From Salminus brasiliensis (Eukaryota > Chordata > Actinopteri > Characiformes > Bryconidae): 64,000 nucleotides of DNA. Under the pieces are notes generated by a model that worked only from the letters and a program-made list of their open reading frames with translations, did no database searches and was not told where the DNA came from. Location of the stretch: positions 17,778,027 to 17,842,026 of the forward strand of contig NC_132893.1 of the NCBI RefSeq assembly GCF_030463535.1, given 5' to 3'. Position numbers and translations under genes: made by a program. Each line of letters starts with the position of its first letter. The first letter of the stretch is position 1. Below are positions 10,601 to 18,859 of this stretch, piece after piece.

Positions 10601-11593
10601 GTTAGGATTAGAAAATAGGTTTAGGTTAATATTAAGGTAAGGGTCAGGCCAAGTCTAGTAATTAAATAATAATAGAAAAGATCAATTTAATAAATATCTA
10701 GTTGAATGTAATTTAATTTAAGGTAAGCACTTAAGCATTTTTATATAATAGTTTATATAAAAGTGTTACCATAGATACTCATTTGCATTGTGCAAACTGC
10801 ATGCCTGAATTATAACCATATATAAATAAATATGGCACTATGCAACACACTTTGGTCATACAGGTTATAATAAGCCACATAAGCCAGTCTATTTTAAGGC
10901 TACTTAAGATCCCAGGATTGTCTTTTATTACTACATTACCCTTGTAACTTCATTGCAGATGAAAGAAACCAAACATGCCTTAGCTGATTAACTACTTTTG
11001 GGGTTTTGTCAAAATACTTACTTATGTACTTACATGCTTGCATATTTATTTATTTATTTATTTATTTTTACCAAATTATGACTTTAAACATTACAACCAC
11101 ATTGTTGTTTTCAGACAATTGACCTTTACAGTCATAAATGCTTACTATTGAAAGTGTATTATGAATACGTCACATCAAATCACATTGATCACACTCTTAG
11201 AGGCTACTAGAACTTCAGTGTAGATGTGTGTCCGTCAGGTTATGCGAGCAAAAAGGAACCTTTATTATTTGTGTGAGAACATTCAAAAGCAAGACCAACC
11301 TTCAACCTTGACTATGACATAGGACTCCTCAACAGTCTTGCTGGTTTTGACCGTGCATTTGTAACGTCCTCTGTTTTTGGTCCTACTGTCCTTCAGAAGC
11401 AGGGAAGCGTTACCATTGGACACCTCGTCTGTGAACAATGAAATGCTGCTGTCGTCAGGCTCGGCTTCATCCTCCTGGAAGCTGTATATAAGCTCCTCCT
11501 GTTGGTACCATTGGATAAGAACCTTGTCGTCAGAGGAAGGGAAGGAACAAGGCAAGATGCAGTCTTCCGAGTAGATGCATGTGACGTGAACAT
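7569..11593 (-). CDS. hhla2: HHLA2-like B7-family immunoglobulin receptor (six exons seen; leader exon missing)
   Basis: Exons in transcript order are 11593-11300 (IgV), 9763-9497 (IgC), 8792-8457 (second IgV), 8335-8243 (transmembrane), 8149-8090 and 7630-7569 (cytoplasmic tail, stop TAG). Every internal junction is GT-AG and phase 1, and the joined 1112 bases stay open. HHLA2 is the B7-family member with a V-C-V ectodomain. It sits on the surface of antigen-presenting and epithelial cells and co-signals to lymphocytes. Family resemblance is clearest in the first V domain (SNGNASLLLKD before the F-strand cysteine) and at the end of the C domain (CTIISKYSSQTW). The tail has a single tyrosine pair next to the membrane and no ITIM-like motif. 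The leader exon should lie to the right of 11593 and was not identified. Another B7 or butyrophilin-like paralog is the main alternative. Confidence 0.8.
7699..8030 (+). mobile_element. Remnant of a DNA transposon inside the last HHLA2-like intron
   Basis: It begins with cactcaccatccactttatt followed by agaaacacc, a terminal sequence typical of a widespread fish DNA element and similar to the element ends at 14420 and 16880. Internal sequence is decayed, and an open frame at 7777-7974 is not recognisable as intact transposase. The right end is approximate. Confidence 0.45.
8090..8149 (-). CDS. hhla2: HHLA2-like exon: cytoplasmic tail, part 1
   Basis: Twenty residues in phase 1, hydrophilic (KSKTSKNSGQDTEMQAVNQ). 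The acceptor is TATTTGTAG and the donor CAAG followed by GTATTA. No tyrosine motif is present. The call rests on phase and splice sites rather than on similarity. Confidence 0.65.
8243..8335 (-). CDS. hhla2: HHLA2-like exon: transmembrane segment
   Basis: Encodes 31 residues: a basic KSKS stretch, then a hydrophobic helix LWVLAVVVAGVALLGVLYY, then basic YRKYR, which fits a type I single-pass protein. Borders are CTCCACAG at the acceptor and AGAG followed by GTAACA at the donor. It joins both neighbours in phase 1. Confidence 0.85.
8457..8792 (-). CDS. hhla2: HHLA2-like exon: second (membrane-proximal) IgV domain
   Basis: Encodes 112 residues, phase 1 to phase 1, with acceptor CATCCACAG and donor ACAG followed by GTAAAA. 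The B-strand cysteine is in LIIPCVAP, the tryptophan in FNLTWTF, and the F-strand cysteine in the tyrosine-corner motif SGNYTC. NLT and NYT are N-glycosylation sequons. The third Ig domain of V type is what separates HHLA2 from two-domain B7 ligands. Confidence 0.85.
9043..9162. repeat. Microsatellites: (CA)n, then (TA)n and (GATA)n
   Basis: An interrupted CA run at about 9043-9072 is followed by TATATATA and about six GATA units at 9124-9160. These lie in the intron between the IgC and second IgV exons and cause the long low-complexity frame there. Confidence 0.9.
9497..9763 (-). CDS. hhla2: HHLA2-like exon: IgC domain
   Basis: Encodes 89 residues, phase 1 to phase 1, with acceptor TTTTTGCAG and donor ACAG followed by GTATGA. 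The B-strand cysteine is in GYVQCSTHG, followed by VFPAPVLTW, the usual FPxPxxxW pattern of B7 C domains. The F-strand cysteine is in TYICTII. The end, SSQTWKASLL, resembles the equivalent part of HHLA2. Confidence 0.85.
9764..11299. other. hhla2: Intron between first IgV and IgC exons
   Basis: No additional exon is seen. A short telomere-like patch (ttaggatt, taggtttaggtt, attaaggtaaggg) at about 10608-10650 uses the same words as the tandem array at 3232-4622. A (TTTA)n run lies at about 11044-11068. Confidence 0.55.
11300..11593 (-). CDS. hhla2: HHLA2-like exon: first IgV domain
   Basis: Encodes 98 residues, phase 1 to phase 1. The acceptor is CGTCCTCAG after a pyrimidine tract; the donor is GAAG followed by GTTGGT. 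B-strand cysteine lies in ILPCSF, C-strand tryptophan in LIQWYQQ, and F-strand cysteine in the motif RGRYKC. An additional cysteine pair (TCIYSEDC) precedes the B strand. One N-glycosylation sequon (NAS) sits in the E-strand region. As I recall human HHLA2, its first V domain has serine where this protein has the B-strand cysteine, so the fish domain appears to keep the canonical disulfide. Confidence 0.85.
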
Positions 11594-12792
11594 CTGAGGA
11601 CGGCCAAAGAAGAGGGGGACAAATGAGGGATAGACATGCCCTTCAAAATAGTTTCAAAACAGTTTTTTTTTTGTGTGATAATTTTATTTTACATTACAAT
11701 GCTCAAAACATGCATTTCATCATTACATGAAGTAGTGGAGCAGCAGGACAGGAGCCTGAGGTCAGCATACCTAATGTCAAGTGTAAGATAAGGTGGTACA
11801 TATCTCCCAAACATTGGTCTGTGAAGTAGTGGAGTTGCATTCTCTGGTAAAATATAGCCCCATGCAGTACCTTTAAGATGAGTTGGAGTGCCCAAAACTA
11901 TGTGATCCAAAACTAATCATTCTACAGTTCACTAATGCTCTAGTAGCTAAAATGCAATACAATCCACACACAATGATTCATCTAGTGAAGATCCTTTTCA
12001 GAGTAGAGGCTTTTACAGCAGCAAGAAAGGGAGCAGACTCCTCCTCCTACATACTTCCTTGAAACGAGCACTGAACACTGAGTGTACTATTTTTGATCAG
12101 ACAAACATATAATACTAGGAATATTTATTAAGTTCTGACACACAGTGGTAGTTTTTGAATCCTTGTCTTCTGTTCAGATCACGATAAAGCCAATCATGTA
12201 TTTTAGGAAGTAATCTCAGATATCAATAAAACATTGTATTTTGGAAAATTAGTAATGGAAGGTAGTAGCCAGGAACTAGCATAATCAGTGGCTATTGGTT
12301 TATATTCATTTTTATTAACATTATCATTTTCTACTGAACCAATTTCTTTAGCCACAGTTCACCAGAATGTTATTGGGCTACCATGAGCTTCTTCTGGTAT
12401 GTAAAAGTAATAATACAAATAAAAGAAATAGAGGCTTAAATTCCACTGATGAATAACCTTATCTCTTTTGTATTCTCTACTTCCTTGACATTGTAACAGT
12501 CTCTTTAGTGCTACTTTTTCTTTTGTCCCAATGTTTCGAAAAAAAAGTCTTTCCTATCATTACCATAAGGTGTGCACTTTAATAAAACATGTACTACCAT
12601 TTTTTGTTTGCCCACAGAATACACACTGTCCAGTTTTCCAATGATTTCAAATTGTAATACCTACTACTATACATAATCTAGTCACAACTGTTTATTCCTT
12701 CCATCTGCTCGAAACTATCTTTCCAGCTGCCACTTGCTGTTGGGTGCTGTACAAGGGCCTCCCTTTCTTTTCTTTTGTGCTGCTGGTAGAAC
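11594..12792. other. Upstream region of the HHLA2-like gene; leader exon not found
   Basis: The leader exon should be in or beyond this stretch, on the minus strand, with a donor after codon position 1. I found no ATG followed by a hydrophobic core and a phase-1 GT donor that I would defend. A minus-strand GGAGGAGGAGTCTGC stretch with TGTAAAAGCC and then ATG AAT CAT near 11980-12060 is the least bad candidate but has no clear donor. Confidence 0.35.
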
Positions 12793-13880
12793 AATATGCT
12801 ATATGGACACCTACACATTGGTATTACACCTACAGGAGCTTTTATGACACCCTATTCTACATTCAATGACATTAAGAGGGAGTTCCCCTTTTGCAACTGT
12901 AACTTCCACTCTTCTGGGAAGGCTTTCTACAAGAGTGTGTCTGTGGGACATTTGCTCTTTTATCCAAAAGAGCAATGGTAAAGTCAGACACTGATGTTGA
13001 ATGAGAGTGCCTGGCTCACAATCTCTGTTCAAGTTCATCCAAGGTGTTTGATGGCATTGAGGTCATAGTTCTCTCTTGGCTGGTCAAAATCTTCCACACC
13101 TCACACCTTGTCCAATCATACCTTTATGGATCTTGTTTTGTGCACTGGGGAACAGTCATGCAGGAACAGAAAGAAGGCTTCCCAAACTGTTTCTACACAT
13201 TTGGAACCATACAATTGTCCACAATGTCTTGGTATGCTGAAGCATTAACATTTCCCTTCACTGGAACTAAGAAGGCCTACAGGCCAACTCCTGAAGAACA
13301 ACCCCATAGCATTATCCCTCCTCCACCAAACTCTACAGTGGCACTATGCAGTCAGGCAGGTAATGTTCTCCTGGCATTCACCAAACCTCATGCATCAGAC
13401 TGCTAGATTGGGAAGCAGAACACATTTACACTGCTCACTGTTTTGTAATGGTGTGCTTTACACCGCTCCATCAGACACTTGGCATTGTACTTGGTGAGGT
13501 ATGGCTTGTATGTTATGGAAACCTAAAAAAGGTATTGCACCATCAGAGTGCTTGTCGAACCCCACTCTGTAACTTTACATGGTCTGCCTGAGTGGCTGCT
13601 GTTCCCATATGCTTCCACTTTTCAATAATACCACTCACAGATGTTCGTGGATTATCAAGGAGGGAAGAAATTTCACAAGCTGACTTGTTGCATTGGTGAT
13701 GCCCTATTACAGTACCACAAAGGAAGACAGTGAACTCTGTAGGACCACCCATACTTCCACTAATGTGTGTAAAGGCAGACTCGTAAATGCTTGATTCTTT
13801 ACATCTGTGGTAATGAGACTGAATGAAACACTAAATTCAATGATTAAGACATGTGTCCAATAAGTCTATGTGTGATTTTA
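12793..13880 (-). mobile_element. Degraded Tc1-like transposon
   Basis: The element runs from tatatggacacc on the left to gtgtccaataag on the right, about 1.09 kb. Its transposase is on the minus strand. The conceptual frame 13752-13543 keeps the N-terminal helix-turn-helix region, with FLCGTVIGHHQCNKSACEIS and then a TSVSGIIEKWK-type recognition helix. Downstream parts are broken by stops and frameshifts. Plus-strand frames across it are antisense artefacts. Confidence 0.75.
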
Positions 13881-14214
13881 TTAAATGGAGGGAAGGTAGT
13901 TCTGCAGCTGCAAACAGTTTGCATGAAGGATAATCTGATGGGTTACCACTCTAAACATTTGTATTAGAAAATATTCTATGAAGGTGAATTTAGTGCTACT
14001 ATGCTGCAATGTCTCTACAAAGAGGTCAAAACATTTGGAAAAGGAGCTAAATGTGTTTATAAAAGGCATGTATGCCATTTACTCAGAACTACTCTGAGAG
14101 CCAATAATGAGTATGAGTCATACACCTGTCTTTGGCTCTAATCGCAGAGGGGAAATAATTTGTACTCAAAATCAAAGCAAGGATCTGTTCTGTGAATTAG
14201 CAGCCATACCCTTA

Positions 14215-15646
14215 ACCAACATTTGTTTCTCACAGGCTTACATTACCACATTACCAGCCACCCTTAATCACATGACTCAGCACTAAGGAAGCTAGCTTTT
14301 CTGCTCATGCTTCAATGTCAACATTGGAAAAGCCTCTTGAGATTCCTTAACTCTGGCGTAAAAACAACTCATTCACATCTCATGGTCAGAGAACTTTGTA
14401 TAGATATAGATACACTTACCGAGCACTTTATTAAAACTCCTTTACACCTACTTATTTATGCAATTATCTAAAAATCCAGCCGCTTCAAACACTATTTACA
14501 TCGACCTACAGGGAACGTAAAGTTAAAAATGTGATCTCAGTGATTTTGGATGTGAAATGTTGGTGTGATAGGATGCCAGACTGCAATACAGCTGTGCTTG
14601 AGGGCAGATGGTAAAATATGCTTGTGGAGCACCTTGGCAGCACAACGATTTACTGATGTTGCCCACAGCCCTCTAGCGACATTTCTGACAGGTGCTGGTC
14701 AAGTGGCTGCTACCGGAGAGGCAGAGGCTCTAAGTGTGCTTGCGTCAGAACTGAGAGCTGAGACTATGGTTCAATAAGACTACCCGATGTTGGAGAAAGC
14801 TGTGTAGGAAGCAAGAAGCTCGGAGTACTTCCTAAATGCACTACTGCAAGAGGAGTTAAGGCACATGTACCTTACTGCACCGGCCAACATCCAGTCAGCC
14901 ACAGTCAAAGAAAGAGAGGTCTGAACTCAAGCTCAGCAACAGGAGGTCATGGTGAATAACACATTGCTGCATAACAGAGGAGCTCAGTGAAGAGATAACG
15001 TGACAAGCAACCTCCAGGGCAAGTAAATTTCAGCATCTCTGGAGGAGCTGAACACGCAGTGGCAGGTATTGTATGTTTGATGGACCTCCGGCAGTGCCAA
15101 CGCCAGTCGGTGGGCTGTGAGCAGTATACACAAGCAGCACTGTCACTGACAGAGATCACAAAAAGCATTGTGGCACCTTGCTCGGAATCAGAAATGCACA
15201 CACACACAATGCTACAATGCCACGTCTTATCCAGAGGCAGCCAGTTTGCTACTTAAAGTAATGAAAAAACATCATACAAACTGATGAATATATTGATAAC
15301 AACATTAGCATGTATGTCTAAACGATTCCTTAAATGACCTCACATTGTTCCTAGTTAAACACAAGCGTGATATGGGATATGACCCGTCCATTTCAGCAAA
15401 CACAGACTTAACCACCCACTAATTCATGCGCTAAAGCTTTGAACTCTTTTGATTAGATAAATGTGTCTCATTAAGAAATATGATTTATTGTTTGACGTTT
15501 GTGGTATGGTACAGGACCGCCAAATTAGCCTTTGAGCTTGCACTACTTGGAATTTTCTTTTGAAAAAAAGAAATAATCCATAAAAGAGAGCAAGCCCTGA
15601 TGAGTCTGCATGACACACTGATTCAAAATGTTACACAAAGATAGAG

Positions 15647-15691
<45 letters not shown>

Positions 15692-15855
15692 TATAACTGA
15701 GAAAATAAAGAATCTGCTTAGAAAAGTTTGGCCATCAGATGTAATCAGACTCCACAGTAAACTTCACTGAAAAGGTGGTGGGAAATAGATGTCCCGAGTT
15801 CACCTGAGAGCCAACACAAACAGTAGATTCAGTCATAGGGTCACTTCTAGAGGAA
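14215..15855. repeat. Tandem segmental duplication, copy A
   Basis: Shares blocks in the same order and orientation with 16730-18840. Block 1 is 14218-14352 (ttaccacattaccagcca, aaggaagctagcttttct). Next is a transposon end at about 14415. Block 2 is about 15230-15400 (tccagaggca, cttaaatgacctca). Block 3 is about 15410-15640 (tttgattagataaa, tgacacactgattc). Block 4 is about 15730-15850 (tgtaatcagactcc, gtccc, gagttcacc, gagagcc). Between blocks 1 and 2 copy A holds unique GC-richer DNA at 14570-15230 that I cannot assign. No gene is supported. Confidence 0.75.
15651..15688. repeat. (GA)n microsatellite
   Basis: About 18 uninterrupted GA units in block 3/4 of duplication copy A. Copy B has a shorter, interrupted GA tract at 18640-18660, so the run expanded or shrank after duplication. 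Confidence 0.95.
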
Positions 15856-15879
15856 CTATGCTATGAGTGAGGGAGGGGA

Positions 15880-16625
15880 TCTCAGTGATTCTTCATGTGG
15901 CATAATTGTTTGTGCCAGAAGGGCTGGTTTGAGTATCTCTAGTGAGTATGCTGATCGCCTGGGATTTTCAGCACAGCAGTCTCCAGAGATTTACGGAGAA
16001 TGATTTAATAAAGAGAGAAATATTTAGAGAGCAGCAGTTCTGTGGACAGAAACACTGTGTTTATTAAGAAGGACAATGAAGAATGGTCTACATAACTCAA
16101 TAAATAAACCAACCACTTTGTACAATTGTGGTGAACAGAAAAACATCTCAGAATGCACAACACATCCACCCTTGAGGCTGATTCATCGCCTTCTGTCAGT
16201 TACAGTGGTGAAGTAATAGTGCAGTAATGGCAGACCTTTGGGCCTGTTAATATCAATCAATCATCACTCGAATGCCCCAGTCTATTTGAGGACTGTTCGC
16301 GATCATGGGCATCCCTTCATGGCCATAAATGAATCATCTTTTAATGGCTACTTCCACCATAATGAACAAAAGTCATCTGAAACTTTATGAAATATAAGTT
16401 CAGTGTGTTTTAGTGACCTATCCAACAACCGGATCTGAATCCAGTAGAACATTTTGGGATGTGGTAAAATAGAAGATCTGTAGCATGAAAGTGCTTCTAA
16501 AAAATCTGCAATGTGGACCAGAACCTTAAAGGAATATTTCCAACATCCTGTAGAATCCATGCTATGAAGAAATAAGATTTTAAGATGGAATGGAGGTCCT
16601 TCCCAGTATTAGTACAGTGCTTGGT
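15880..16625 (+). mobile_element. Tc1/mariner-like transposase remnant
   Basis: The plus strand follows the layout of a common fish Tc1-like element. The N-terminal part is near 15880-15970 (ctcagtgatt, ggctggtttgagtat, cctgggattttc). The C-terminal part is near 16370-16560, where a decayed version of the SPDLNPIEHLW block reads as gatctgaatccagtagaaca, then ttttgggatgtggtaaaa. Stops and frameshifts occur throughout, so it is not functional. Confidence 0.65.
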
Positions 16626-16729
16626 GTGTATATATATATATTGTAGCTGTCACACAAAAGCCTTGTATCTCCAAATCTGAAACTGTTTTTGAGTTTTTGA
16701 CACTGTGCGGTATTCACATTTCCTGCCAA

Positions 16730-18840
16730 GATTTATTTCTCACAGGCCTACATTACCACATTACCAGCCATCCTCAATCACAAGACTCTGCTGCACAGCA
16801 CTAAGGAAGCTAGCTTTTCTACTCATGCTTCAATGTCAATATTAGAGAAGCGTCTTGAGATCCCTTAACATTCACTGAGCACTTTATTAGAAACACCTGT
16901 ACACCTACTTATTTATGCAATTATCTAAACAAGCAGTTGTGTAGCAGCACAGCCCATAAAATGACGCAGAGACATGATTAGCAAAAGTCATCTCAAACTG
17001 GTTTTAATAAACATGACAACAAGTTCAGTGTCTTTCAGTGGCCTTTAACCACATCCGGACCTGAATCTAATAGAACATGTTGGGACGCGGTAAAATGGAA
17101 GATTTGTAGTATAATAAGTGTTCCTGAAAAATCTGTGAGAACTACATGATGCAATCATGCCAACATGGACTAGAATCTGAAACTGAAACGTTTAAGACAA
17201 AAGGGAGGCCCAACCCAGTATTAGTACCTTCACTTTTGCTTCACTTTTTTTTACTTTTAATGTGTTTTGAATCTGGCGGTTGTTTTTCTTTACATTGTAT
17301 CCAAATTTCACGATGACTGGATCAATAGAAATGGCTTGAAATCTTTTTAAAATAAAGAAGGACAAGAAGACTAAACTAACTGGCTGACGAATCTTGTTAA
17401 AATCCGCATGCGCAAGAACTGTCTCATGTTTGCCTAGAAAATATATTTTCTACAAAGCTAACTGTATCTGTGCTGCCGAGAGGAGCTGTGACCTTAGGTA
17501 CAGAGATCTTAGGTTTGTGTCTCCTTGCTTGCCATATTATTGTAAAGAAAAGTAGTGTGAAGACATACTGTGGCATTAATGTGTCGAAGTCCAAGGCGAT
17601 AGCATGTCCATTCAACATCGCTACCGTGGAATTACCAGGACACCGGCCTTAGCATTGCTTTCGTGGTGTGAGCATCGCTACTGCACCAGTCGCCGGCCTC
17701 TCCCAGCATTGCTACCAGGGGCTATTCTTTGGTAATAGTAGTTTGCCCCTGAGCGGTCTATAAGTGTTTTAAAGGCATTAACAGTAAAAGCATAAACCAA
17801 GGTCTGTATGATTCAAGTTATCCAGACACAGCATTCGTCATGTATCATCCATGCCCATGTAAGAGCACTGGTTACAATGAAGAAATTCAAGAAGTCTTAC
17901 TCTCCATATGGTCTCCACCTTCATCATATTTTTACAAAGCACTTTGAATTGCCTTTGTGTATAAACGTGGTGCTATTTCCATAAACATGCCTGGCCTTGC
18001 CTATGTCTTCTCCAGAGGCAACCAGTGTTCTTCCAAACCTCAACTTTATTACCAAGGACATGCAATACAGTTCATCTCAAAGAAACGGCTTCAGTAATTC
18101 GTTGCTAACAGTGAATGAAGGTCACTGAACAGCATTATTCCCACAACACCATTTATTGTTAGCAACATTGGAACGCATGTCTGGCTCAGCTATTTCTTAA
18201 ATGACCTCATGTTGTTTCTATTTAAACACGGGTGATTGTAAGTGATATGGCCCTGCCGTATTTGCATCCCAAAAGGCATGACTGATCCGGAAAGAACGGC
18301 AAAGAAAATGTAGCAAGGAGGTCAAACACAAGCTATATCCCCCACTGATTCATGCACTGACCCCCTCGTTTGATTAGATAAACGTGACTCATTAAGAAAT
18401 GCGATTCATTGTTTAACATCTGTGGTATGATTCAGGACGGAATTTAACCTTTGAGCTTGCAAATATGATACATATGCCACATGATCACAAAAAAGAGAAA
18501 GAGAACAATGTCTTACCTGGAATCTTACTTTGAACAAAGGAAAGAATCCATAAGAGAGAGTAAACCCAGATGAGTGTGCATGACACACTCCGATTCAAAA
18601 TGTCACACAGCAGCATATGCAAAGGTAGGGCACAGAGAGAGAGGAAGAGAGAGAGAGGGAGAATGAAACTAGGAAAGAAAGAAGCTCCTCCGGAAAGTTT
18701 GTCAATGGGATGTAATCAGACTCCGCAGTTCTCCACAGTAAACTGAACCAGGCTGTGGGAAATGGACTGAATCTAGACGTCCCAAGTTCACCCGAGAGCC
18801 AAAACAAACAGCAAATACAGTCACAGAGTCACGTCTGTAA
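16730..18840. repeat. Tandem segmental duplication, copy B
   Basis: Matches copy A block for block: 16733-16870, 18000-18260, 18340-18610 and 18705-18840. The start offset is about 2.5 kb and the end offset about 2.97 kb. Copy B contains an internally deleted transposon at 16875-17240 and a different unique segment at 17245-17990. Minus-strand ATG CAC ACT CAT at 18582 reads a short hydrophobic peptide that ends at TAA near a GTAAGA donor-like site; see findings. Confidence 0.75.
16875..17240 (+). mobile_element. Internally deleted Tc1/mariner-like element
   Basis: The 5' end (ctgagcactttattagaaac, then acctgtacacctactta) is joined directly to the 3' part (catctcaaactggtttt, gacctgaatctaatagaaca). 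The middle of the transposase is missing, which gives a MITE-like unit of about 365 bases. The same 5' end recurs at about 14418 in duplication copy A. Confidence 0.65.
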
Positions 18841-18859
18841 GTAGAAAGCTGTACCCAAT

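Noticed and set aside
11980-12060. Leader exon of the HHLA2-like gene
   Set aside because: The ATG after the TGTAAAAGCC stretch opens only a short peptide (MNHCVWIVLHFSY) with a weak hydrophobic core and no convincing phase-1 donor.
13044-13406. 120-residue plus-strand frame
   Set aside because: It is antisense to the Tc1-like transposase remnant, whose coding direction is minus.
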